Assembly: GCA_026770575.1 (NCBI GenBank)
Contig: MU657246.1
Coordinates: forward strand, 29,545 to 63,254
DNA from: Pelagophyceae sp. CCMP2097
Taxonomy: Eukaryota; Sar; Pelagophyceae
Direction of reading: 5' to 3'
DNA: 33,710 nucleotides
The position numbers and the translations under genes were made by a program. Positions within the stretch are counted from its first letter, which is position 1, and each line of letters opens with the position of its first letter. Under the pieces are notes generated by a model that saw nothing but the letters and a program-made list of their open reading frames with translations, was not told where the DNA came from and ran no database searches. Shown here one piece after another: positions 26,148 to 33,710 of this stretch.

Positions 26148-27526
26148 TTAGTCCGCCGCGGGCAAGAACGCCGCGGGCAGCAACGCGGCCGCGTTTGGGC
26201 GGAGGAGTGCTTTGGCGGCTTTGGCGAGGAAGGGCAGAGCGGCGCCGAAGACGACGCCGACGGCGGCCTCGAAGGAAGCGAGGGCGATGCGCTCCTTTTG
26301 CCTTGTCCGTTTCCGGTGCACTTTTTCACTCAGTTGCTCAACCGCGCACCCCGCACCATCGACGGCTGCACCCCGCGATGTGTGTTCGCACTTGTCCACG
26401 GGGTTCAGAATGCCGTCGCCGTCGTCGTCTTGGTCCTCGACTGCATCTTGACAACCATCTCCGTCAAAGTCGGTATTCACGTTCGACGTGAACGCGTGAT
26501 CCTTGGACATGTCGCCTAATAGGGAGCTTTGAACACCGCACCCGCTTGAAGAGGTGCTCTTCAACAAGGGAGCTTCGACCACAGTGCTTGGAAACGGCTC
26601 TTTGACAAGGAGCGAGGCAGTCACAAAAGTATCTCTTTGGTGCGTCACAGAAGCAGGTGCTCACACTCGTCTTGGGCGTCGGGTACTCCGTCGTTGTCCA
26701 TGTCCTTATCATCTGGCGTGCGGTCCGCGCAGCCGTCGCCGTCGAAATCCGTCGCCCGGCCAGAGACGAAGTGGTCGCCGGATGGGAGGCGAGGTTCATC
26801 ACAGAAATCGTCTTCGTCTGGTACCTGCGTGTCTGTTTAAAGACGCGTGCGTCGAAAAGGCGCCTCTCGTCCTCGGTCGTTTGAACACCCGACGCCGCTT
26901 CAAACGCCGTCTCCGTCGCGGTCGTGCGTCTCGCCGGGGGCGTCCGCGGCGAAGAGGCCCATAGGGAGGCCCAGAGGGCCTCGCGACCGCCTCGAGCACG
27001 CGGCCAACTTGGCCATGTCGTCGCGGCCGTCGCGCAGCACCGCAGACGTGCGCGCAAACGACAGCTGCTGCTCGCCTAGAGCGGAGCGTAAGGCCGAGGA
27101 GCAGGCTCTGGCGGAGGGGGCGCTCAAGGCCGAAGAGCAGCCGGATGTGTCTCATAAGAGTGCAGAAGAAATGCGCCCCGGACGCGGCGCGGTGCGTTTG
27201 CCATCGCGGATGAGAGCCTCGAGGGCGTCGATTCGGGCGTTTGACCGCCTCTCTGACGCGGCGGATTGGAAGCCCAACGCAAGCAACGCCGCGAGCACGA
27301 GCACGACGAGCGACACGAGCAAAGTGTGCCGCAGCGCGTCTGGCGCGTCTGGCGCGCGCTGGGCGGTGGCGGGCGCGCGCCGCAGCGACGATAGCGTCGC
27401 TTGGGTGGCGTCGTTCACTGCGGCATCCCTGTCATTCACCGCCGCGGCATTCGAAACCCCGTCTACCACCAGAACATCAACCACCCGGCGGCCTTGCGGC
27501 GACGCCGACGGCGAGACGACGCCCAT
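26148..27526 (-). CDS. Membrane-anchored thrombospondin type-3 repeat protein (four exons)
   Basis: Exons 27184-27526, 26906-27075, 26665-26824 and 26148-26515 join in phase (1, 0, 1) at GT-AG introns of 108, 81 and 149 nt, giving 346 residues. A single TM helix (residues 68-86, LLVSLVVLVLAALLALGF) after a short N-terminus suggests a type II signal anchor. A short coiled-coil follows, then Asp-rich calcium-binding TSP3 repeats: HDRDGDGVPDEDDFCDE, TDFDGDGCADRTPDDKDMDN, DGVPDAQDEC, TDFDGDGCQDAVEDQDDDGD and GILNPVDKCEHTS ending in DGAGC. The DxDxDG spacing and paired Cys fit the family, whose members bind calcium in extracellular matrix or cell-surface proteins. A hydrophobic Ala/Leu-rich C-terminus (AVGVVFGAALPFLAKAAKAL) may be a second membrane segment. 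An in-frame ATG at 27706 could extend the N-terminus by 60 residues. Confidence 0.8.
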
Positions 27527-27921
27527 GCGAGGGCAGCGCGGCGCCCGGACGCCTCCTCGGGACCGCGTACGTCGGAAGTTTCTGACGAAGCCCGCGATAG
27601 GAATTCCCAATTGCAATTGTCGGGGTGCGTTGAATGGCCGAAAAACCCGCCGCTGCATCGAACATGTGATCAATCGCGCTGACGCGCGAGCGGTCCGTGG
27701 GGCCATGCAAGCGAATGAGTGATTTTTCGAGATAGCTGCGCTTTACATTCGAGGGCCGCACTTGAGAGCGGGCCGCGGCCGGGAAAGGCGCGGTCGTTCG
27801 TCGCCGCGCTCGAGCCGGGCGAGCGGCAGGGGCCCCGGTCGGCGATGCTTCACCGGCGTGAGCGCGGCGGATGGCTCAGCGGGAGGCAAGGTGCGCTGCG
27901 AGCTTTTCGACCGTCACCGCG
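27527..27921. other. Intergenic region with possible 5' extension of the TSP3 gene
   Basis: The frame of the TSP3 gene is open to ATG 27706. The extra residues are Arg-rich and featureless. Nothing else recognised before the MYND gene 3' end. Confidence 0.4.
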
Positions 27922-28971
27922 TCACGTAGCGCGGGCCGCCGCGAGGAATGCCCCGAGGCGTTGGACCTCCGCCGGGGCGTGTGCGTGCCCCGCGGCCGCG
28001 GCGCGCTTGAAGCGTAGCGCTTCGTGGAGGTCCCGCGGCACGCCCTGGCCGTTTGCGTGACACGCGCCGAACATGAAGAGCGCGTTCGCGCCGCCCTGCG
28101 CCGCGGCGAGGCGGAACCACCGCACGGCTTCGTCGTACGACTGAGCCACGCCTTCGGCGTCGTACAACATGGCGCCGAAGTTGCTTTGAGCTTCAGGAAG
28201 TCCTTGCTCTGCCGCGCGCCGGTACCACAGCGCGGCGGCCTTGTGGTCGATCTTGACGCCTTCCCCGTCGTTAAAACATTTTCCCAGTAAATTCTGAGCT
28301 CTTGCGTGCCCTTGCGCCGCAGGGCGTTTGTACAGCTCGAACGCCTGCTTCGGGCTCTTCTTGAGACCACACGTACCTTCACTGTACGCATTCCCGAGCA
28401 CGATGTGCGCCTCGGCGTGCCCCTTGTCCACGTGCTTCTGCATCCGGCGCACCCACTCGGCGTCCGACATGCGGGCCGGAGACCGGCAGAGCGGGCATCG
28501 CTCGTCGTACTCTTGGCACTTTTCGGAGCATTCCTTGCACATCCTCTTGCAGCAGCACTCGTATAATATTTGCTGCCAGTGGTTACCATAGACTGGAAGC
28601 TGGTCGATGCAGATGGCGCAAGTGCCGCGCCAGTCCGGCGCGTCGTCGTTCAGCGCAATGGCCTTGACGACGGCCGTCGTCCCAACAGCCGGTAAGCGCG
28701 CCGCCGCCTTGGAACCGTCCGCCAACAAGACGTCCTCGACGATGGCGGGCTCCTCCTTGATCTTCAGCTTCGCCGGCATGAGCTCGTCGAGGAGGCGGTC
28801 CTGGAACTCGGCGGTGAGCTGCTTACACGCCTTGTTGTGCCCTCGCTTCCAGTCGACGAGCTGGCACGCCTTGCTGCAATAATGCCGTGATTTGCACTTG
28901 GTGCAGTGCTTGCCTTCCGGCGCGGCGCAGACGCAGCACGGCTTGCGCACGGGGGCCGGTGGGTCCTCCAT
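27922..28971 (-). CDS. MYND finger, RING-like and Sel1-repeat protein
   Basis: An intact 349-residue single exon. Residues 12-49 form a MYND zinc finger (C12-x2-C15, C23-x2-C26, YC32-x3-C36, H45-x3-C49). Residues 118-162 form a RING-like domain: CAICID, CCCKRMCKECSEKC, RCPLC. Residues 185-345 carry about four Sel1/TPR-like repeats (AQNLLGKCFNDGEGV, ALWYRRAAEQGLPEAQSNFG, AVRWFRLAAAQGG, LFMFGACHANGQGVPRDLHE). MYND fingers bind proline-rich partners, RING domains recruit E2 enzymes, and Sel1 repeats are scaffolds, so a ubiquitin-ligase or adaptor role is a fair inference. MYND-RING-Sel1 architectures are, as I recall, abundant in stramenopile algae. ATG 28971 sits right before the MYND finger and no upstream in-frame Met is needed. 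Confidence 0.9.
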   Translation of the reverse strand: MEDPPAPVRKPCCVCAAPEGKHCTKCKSRHYCSKACQLVDWKRGHNKACKQLTAEFQDRLLDELMPAKLKIKEEPAIVEDVLLADGSKAAARLPAVGTTAVVKAIALNDDAPDWRGTCAICIDQLPVYGNHWQQILYECCCKRMCKECSEKCQEYDERCPLCRSPARMSDAEWVRRMQKHVDKGHAEAHIVLGNAYSEGTCGLKKSPKQAFELYKRPAAQGHARAQNLLGKCFNDGEGVKIDHKAAALWYRRAAEQGLPEAQSNFGAMLYDAEGVAQSYDEAVRWFRLAAAQGGANALFMFGACHANGQGVPRDLHEALRFKRAAAAGHAHAPAEVQRLGAFLAAARAT

Positions 28972-29397
28972 CGATCCTGGACGTGCTGCGTGTTTGCCCT
29001 CCAGCCGGACGTTTGAAAAGTCCTCACGAAGACTCTCTCCACGGCAAGTTTCGAAAGGTGGGCGGGCGCGCTTACCGGGCTGTTTCCCGAAGCCATGGCC
29101 GTCCGCGGAGCCTCGAAAGCGCTCGAACGGGCACCCTAGTTCTCCTTGTTACTGCTCGTCCACGCCCTGCTCGTCCACGACACGCGTCGCGTAAGCCCAC
29201 CCTCAGGCTAGAAGAGCCGCGGCGGCGACTCGCAGAAGTTTCAGGCGGACAGAATCCGAGGAATCTTTCCGGGCGAGACGGCATCGTCGGCGTGCTTTCG
29301 GGAGCGCACACGTTGGTCGCGCGTGCTTGGGAGCGTGTCTCGTCGGAAAACACTTTGGGAGGATTGACAGAGAATCCGGCCACGCCTTAATAGGTTC
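28972..29397. other. Intergenic, no gene recognised
   Basis: Upstream of the MYND gene and downstream of the methyltransferase. Plus-strand ORFs across it lack domains. CGTCCACGCCCTGCTCGTCC-like short repeats occur near 29155-29175. Confidence 0.4.
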
Positions 29398-30425
29398 TTA
29401 GACGGGCGAGAGCACGATCTGGACGAAGAACCCCCCAAACAACGGCGTCGCTTCCTTGACTTGGAAGCCGGCGTCTTGGACGAGCTTGAGGACGTCTTGG
29501 TTATATTTACACCCCTTGCCTCCATTTCTTGCCACCATATCCGCAGTAAAGTCCACATACCTATCATCAAACATAAAGGCACAGGGCGCCCCGCCCCGTT
29601 CGGACATAGCCCTGCGAGAGCAGCTGTTCAGGCGGCACTCACGCGCCGGCGACGGGGTTAGTGGGTCGCGAGTTCTCTAAAAGTAGGAGTTCACCAGTCG
29701 GTTTCAAAATCCGCCGCAGTTCCCTTAGAACCGCCACCGCGTCGTCGTAGACGCAGAGCGCAAACGTGTCCACGGCAGTGTCGAACGTTTCCGCGGCAAA
29801 GGGCGTTTGAGCGGCGTCGGACTGGAAGAGTCGGACGTCGCCGACCGCGCACGCGCCGCCGTCGACCTTCACACGCGCCTCTGCAAGCATGCCCGGCGAC
29901 GCGTCGAGGAGGTCGAGGCGCTGCACTTTCCGAGCGTCGTAAAACGGCAGCGACAACCTAAGAAGGCGCGGCGTCGATGCGCGGCGCACATGTTTGTCGG
30001 TGCGCGGCGCAAATGGCCTTTCAACGGCCTTTGGGTACGGCGCTCATGCAGACGCACCCCGTGCCAGCGCCGACCTCGAGCACGCGGCCCGTCGCGCGTT
30101 TCAGGAGCGCTTGCCGGGCGGCGTCGAGGCCGAGGGCCTTTGCGACTCCGCCTCCGTCCAGACTGTCGTAGCTCGAAGCGTATCCATCATACGACGACGC
30201 AGAGTAGTCGCCCGCCCGCGCCACCGGTGTAAAGGCGAATCCCGCCGCCGCGCCGGCCAGCGCGCGGCGGCGGCGCACGCATACTGCGACGGGGCTGCCT
30301 CTGCCAACGCCGTCGGCCGCGCAACGCTCCAAGCGCCGCCGGACGCTCGGCGCCTCGAGGCCCGCGTGGCCGGGCAGGCGCAGCGATAGGAGGAGCGCGG
30401 CGGCGCGCAAGAGGCCGGCCCGCAT
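29398..30425 (-). CDS. Class I SAM-dependent methyltransferase (three exons)
   Basis: Exons 30058-30425, 29643-29957 and 29398-29560 join in phase 2 across GT-AG introns of 100 and 82 nt to give 281 residues. Methyltransferase motif I is VLEVGAGTG (115-123), completed across the first splice as GTGLSLPFYDARKVQRLDLL. The second strand is LLDASPGMLAEA. FDTAVDTFALCVYDD, LRELRRILKPTGELLLLENS and NGGKGCKYNQDVLKLVQDAG follow the Methyltransf_11 / OMS1-like subgroup. The substrate is unknown. The leader begins MRAGLLRAAALLLSLRLPGH, a signal-like stretch. Residues 51-71 (RRRRALAGAAAGFAFTPVAR followed by A) look like a twin-arginine thylakoid-transfer signal with an AxA end, so a plastid or thylakoid location is possible (inference). 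ATG 30425 begins the hydrophobic leader. Confidence 0.85.
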
Positions 30426-30708
30426 TCGGCACGGTCACGTCCCCCGGGCCGAAGTCCCGGACTACCGAGGATCAACAGTCGCCAAAATAAATGCTAGATG
30501 ACTGACACCGCCCGCCGCTTCTCTTCGCGCTCTCCCGTTTCTCTGCTCCCTGCGCTTCGCCTGCCCTCCGCGCCGACTGCTTGATTGATTAAAGTAAATA
30601 TCGCCAAAATAAATCGAGTCGTTTTCGTGAACTGACCATGGTTTGCCTTTCAACGTTAATACAATTGCATTCAAATATTCGGCCCCTCTAGCGGCAGTGC
30701 AGTCAGGT
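30426..30708. other. AT-rich intergenic region
   Basis: The sequence TCGCCAAAATAAAT occurs at about 30479-30493 and again at about 30600-30613. No gene recognised. It includes the methyltransferase promoter. Confidence 0.45.
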
Positions 30709-30972
30709 CAGTGCTGAAATCAAAAGGCCTGGGGAAATTTCCAAAATCAATTAACTAATTAATTATTAAATATTCTGACGGGGGAGTCTGCTGTCCGGAA
30801 CTTTTAAATATCCGGAAACCCAAATATGCACCCGAAAATATCGGAAATGGGATCCATAACCTTGATTTTATATGAAATTAAAATATTTCTGAACTTTGTG
30901 TGACTTTTAAAAATTGACTCACTTTTGGCGATATTCGAGAATTACTCAAAATAAAGGTTGATTTCAGCACTG
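30709..30972. mobile_element. 264-bp MITE-like element
   Basis: Perfect 15-bp terminal inverted repeats: CAGTGCTGAAATCAA at 30709-30723 and TTGATTTCAGCACTG at 30958-30972. The interior is strongly AT-rich against GC-rich flanks and has no ORF. The 8-bp flanks, AGTCAGGT and GTGCAGGT, share their last five bases, compatible with a decayed 8-bp target duplication of hAT type (weak). Confidence 0.75.
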
Positions 30973-31436
30973 GTGCAGGTGCAGGCCTGGCCCTGGGTGG
31001 AGCTCCAGTGCCCACGCGCCCCGGCGCCGAGGCGTCGGGGGAGCGCCCGGCACAGCGCCCTCGTCGCAATCCACTCACCAGCCGACGCTTAGAAAAGTGG
31101 GCACCGCGAGTCTGGCCGACTCTGGAGCTCTCAAACTCATCGGCTCTCAAGTCTGCCCGAAACCAAGCTCGCTGCCGGTCGGACCGCTCCTCGGCGAGCG
31201 CCCACATCCGCGGCCGGCGGCGACGGACGGCTTCGTCCCAAAGCGCTCGACTCGAGCCTTGGAAGCGCTATAGGCGCGCGGGCTGCGGCGCCAGTGCTGC
31301 CTCGCGCAGGACGGGATGGCGAGACGCGGTCGAGTCCTCATTCGAGGCACGCTCCTAATTCCGCGAACCGTCGAGGGGGGTCGGGCTTGGACGCGCCTCG
31401 CACGGGCTCAGGCTCGAGCGGCCTGCTTGCAGAGGG
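30973..31436. other. Intergenic region, no gene recognised
   Basis: GC-rich and downstream of the HTTM-like gene. ORFs on both strands are short and compositionally biased. Nothing further is visible. Confidence 0.4.
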
Positions 31437-31526
31437 GTATGTACAGTATGTACAGTATGTACAGTATGTACAGTATGTACAGTATGGCCAGTATGTACAG
31501 TATGTACGGGACTCTGGGTATGTACA
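31437..31526 (-). promoter_or_regulatory. Array of Pumilio-type sites in the 3' UTR of the HTTM-like gene
   Basis: A 9-bp tandem unit, GTATGTACA on the plus strand, gives seven exact TGTACATA octamers on the minus (mRNA) strand. They start at plus positions 31438, 31447, 31456, 31465, 31474, 31492 and 31519, with two one- or two-base variants between. TGTACATA fits the PUF/Pumilio consensus UGUANAUA. The array lies 34-122 nt beyond the stop codon of the minus-strand gene. Confidence 0.6.
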
Positions 31527-31559
31527 AGTACGGCCGGCACCGCGGCTTTGGTCACTGCC

Positions 31560-33350
31560 TTAGGTGCTGCAGTGGACCTCGTCGCCGGCGCCCTCGACGA
31601 GGGGCACGGGGTACGGATGCAAGAGGTGTGCGAGCCACGCGGGCAACGGCGGCAGGCTCGGCAGCGCGTCGGGGCCGCACGGTTCGCCGGCGGCGTCGGC
31701 GCAAGTCCCCGAAACGCCGTCGAACGAGTACGTGAGCACGCGATCCGCTGTAGGCCGCTCGAGGCGCCACGCCGTGGGCAGGCCCGTGGAGAGGTGCGAG
31801 AACGTGACGGAGAAGGGCTCGCCGCGCATCTTGGCGAGGCCGAGAACGCGGCGCATCTCGTAGGCGGGCATGGCGTACGCGTTTGGTGCGGAAAGGCGCG
31901 CGGCGTCGGCGAGCTCGTCGGCCTCGTCGTTGAACGTCGCGTCGAGGTCGCCCTTGCGGTCGTAGAAGTTTCGCACGACGAAGAAGTCAAAGTAGCGCCC
32001 CTCGTTCTCGACGCAGGCTTGTTTGAGGATGGCGCGCGCGTGTTGCGGCAGGTCGCGCGAGAGATCCGCTGAGAAGAAGAGGTCGTCGAAGACGGACGAG
32101 TTCGTCCCCGCGCGCTCGAGGCGCACGGTGCCGCCGCCAAAGGCGTTTCCCCAGAACGACCGCGGCGCGGCGTTTCGATGCCACTTTTGCAGCAGGCCCG
32201 TGGGCACAATCAGGTGATTGCCGCCGACGCCGTCAAACTGGCGCACGTTCCCAAACATGGTCGACGAGGCCATGCCCATGAGGCCGAGCATTGGCAAGGC
32301 GAAGCCGTAGAAGATGCCCCAGGAGACGCTGGCCGCGCGGAGGCCATGCGAGGGCGGCTCGGCTTTTTCCGTTTGCGCGGAAACGCGCTTGTCAAAGAGC
32401 GCGGCCTTGCAGTGGAAGAAGCCCAGGGCGAGGAAGAGCGTGCCGGCGGTGTCGAAGGCGCCGCGGTGCGTGTGCCGGAACGCGGCTGCGACGACGGCGA
32501 GCAGCGCAACCGCCTTGGCCGTCGCGCCGTCGCTATTGAGCGAGGCGTCGATGAAAACACCAGGCGCGAAGAGGACCATGCGCACGCCCATGGCGATGGA
32601 GAAGCCGCCGGCGTACGTCAATGGCAAGAGGTTGATCGTCTGGTGGAAGAGCAGCGCCAATGGCACGCCCGCGGACCGCGGCGCAACCCAGAGCAGGACG
32701 GGCACGATGAACTCAATTAAGAAGATCTGCGCGCCCGACGTCTGCATGAGGCCGCGCGCGAAGCTGCCCTTTGCATTTATGGACTCGCCGAAGAGCGCCG
32801 CCGCGAGCTCGGAAACGAGCACGTTCGCACACGACGTCTGTTCGTCCATAAACGAAGTCGTCAGCTTCCAAAACGCGGCGGAGAAATACAAAGTCACGAC
32901 GAGCGCGCGCGCCGCCGGGAGGAAGGAGCGCGTCATAAAATTTTGCGAGCGGCCGTGGAACAATACTGCGGTTACGTAGCACATTTCTGTGAGCGCGGAC
33001 CAAATCATGTGGTCCCACACCGCCGGCGCGTACGCCGCGCAGAATATAATGCTCACCACGTGCGCCACCGAAACGACCTAACGGAAGGCGTAAGACGCGA
33101 CCGCCCTGCGAGGGACGCCCCTGCGAGGTGCCCGCCTCTTTCGCTGTTCGCGGGCGCGGCGTTTCGCGTCCTTGCGTTTCGGGAAGAGCAGCGCCAACAA
33201 GACAAAGGGGAGTCTATAGATCCAGTCCGCGCGGAAGATTGGGCGGTTGTCGATCGCGCCGGAAATGCCGAGGACCGAGTCCGCGAACGGCACGAGCTGG
33301 TGCGCCACCCAGATCCAGACGTACTCCGCGTGGAGCCGCGCGTCGGCCAT
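31560..33350 (-). CDS. Multi-pass membrane protein, HTTM/carboxylase-like (two exons)
   Basis: Exon 1 (33117-33350) starts at ATG 33350 in a strong context (GACCATGGCC). A proposed 39-nt GT-AG intron (33078-33116) joins it to 31560-33077, giving about 583 residues. At least eight hydrophobic segments are visible, for example VVSVAHVVSIIFCAAYAPAV, ARALVVTLYFSAAFWKL, FLIEFIVPVLLWVAP and AVALLAVVAAAF. The order membrane-helix, F-x-K-L-x-x-x-F-M, then I-E-x-x-x-P-x-L-L and LLFHQTINLL resembles the HTTM domain of vitamin-K carboxylase-like proteins, but the match is loose. A soluble C-terminal region (FDDLFFSADLSRDLPQHA, FFVVRNFYDRKGDLDATF) follows. Function is not established. The intron is shorter than others here, so the junction is approximate; frame is kept. 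Confidence 0.7.
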
Positions 33351-33710
33351 GGTCGCCTATGCGACGCCGCCTTCGATAGGAAACGTCCCCTGCACCCGGT
33401 CAATGGACGCTGCACAGCCACCCGTTTTGGAGAGCGCAGCGCGCCTGTAATCGCTAAAATGTTATGTTATGGGTCGCTCCGCGCCCGTCGGGTACCCTCC
33501 CGACCCGGGACATCGGAGCTGTCTCAACGTCGCGATCCCAGCTGCCACGGAGCTCGGTCGATCTGGATATTTTATTACAAGAGCGCGCCGGAGGCACACG
33601 GAGGACCCGAAGGATACAGCCAAATCCCATTGCAATGCCCACGTAAATAATTGAAATTATTTAACTAATCGCTGAATTTTCAAATCCTCCTTATCTTTAT
33701 TTTTATTATT
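33351..33710. promoter_or_regulatory. Upstream region of the HTTM-like gene
   Basis: 360 bp to the window end, turning AT-rich after 33640. No gene recognised; a plus-strand ORF crossing it is an antisense shadow. Confidence 0.4.

Noticed and set aside
31316..31735. Plus-strand ORF with (YSM)n
   Set aside because: Translation of the 9-bp tandem repeat, antisense to the HTTM-like gene and its 3' UTR.

Overview
The window looks like nuclear DNA of a GC-rich, intron-bearing eukaryotic alga. A stramenopile of the pelagophyte kind (Aureococcus/Pelagomonas-like) is my best guess. Reasons: core histone genes with 3' stem-loops, ubiquitin-containing genes, Golgi YIPF6, ABCG and SLC43-type transporters, compact GT-AG introns (mostly 50-150 nt), large kelch and WD40 families, a possible ASAFAP-like plastid leader and a selenocysteine (Sec) deiodinase. 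Species assignment is inference; the gene structures below come from reading frame, splice signals and remembered family consensus.

Region 1 to 3.3 kb is a decayed tandem segmental duplication. The better copy (1075-3201) has a divergent ubiquitin domain. Past a TGA, in the same frame, follows an iodothyronine-deiodinase-like domain with TGA at the Sec position and a SECIS-like hairpin just after the stop. The left copy (1-870) is a pseudogene. Region 3.8-5.1 kb is a divergent H2A/H2B pair with matched 3' stem-loops and a shared promoter.

From 5.6 to 15.9 kb three damaged copies of one BTB-kelch family flank an SLC43-like major facilitator gene (minus strand, 6975-10725, five exons). Its 1.67-kb intron carries a repeat-bounded minisatellite. 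Kelch copy B is split by a 1.2-kb insertion containing an assembly gap, and copy C by a 0.17-kb insertion.

From 16.3 to 33.4 kb the order is: TraB-family protein (+), frameshifted WD40 gene (+), YIPF6 (-) divergent from an ABCG half-transporter (+, nine exons), TRAF-finger protein (-), second WD40 gene (+), membrane-anchored thrombospondin-type-3 protein (-), MYND/RING/Sel1 protein (-), SAM methyltransferase (-), a 264-bp MITE-like element, and a multi-pass HTTM-like membrane protein (-) whose 3' UTR holds an array of Pumilio-type UGUACAUA sites.

There is no operon logic. Functional links are limited to the histone pair and possibly the ubiquitin-deiodinase unit. Most long ORFs in the low-complexity GC-rich stretches are shadows.
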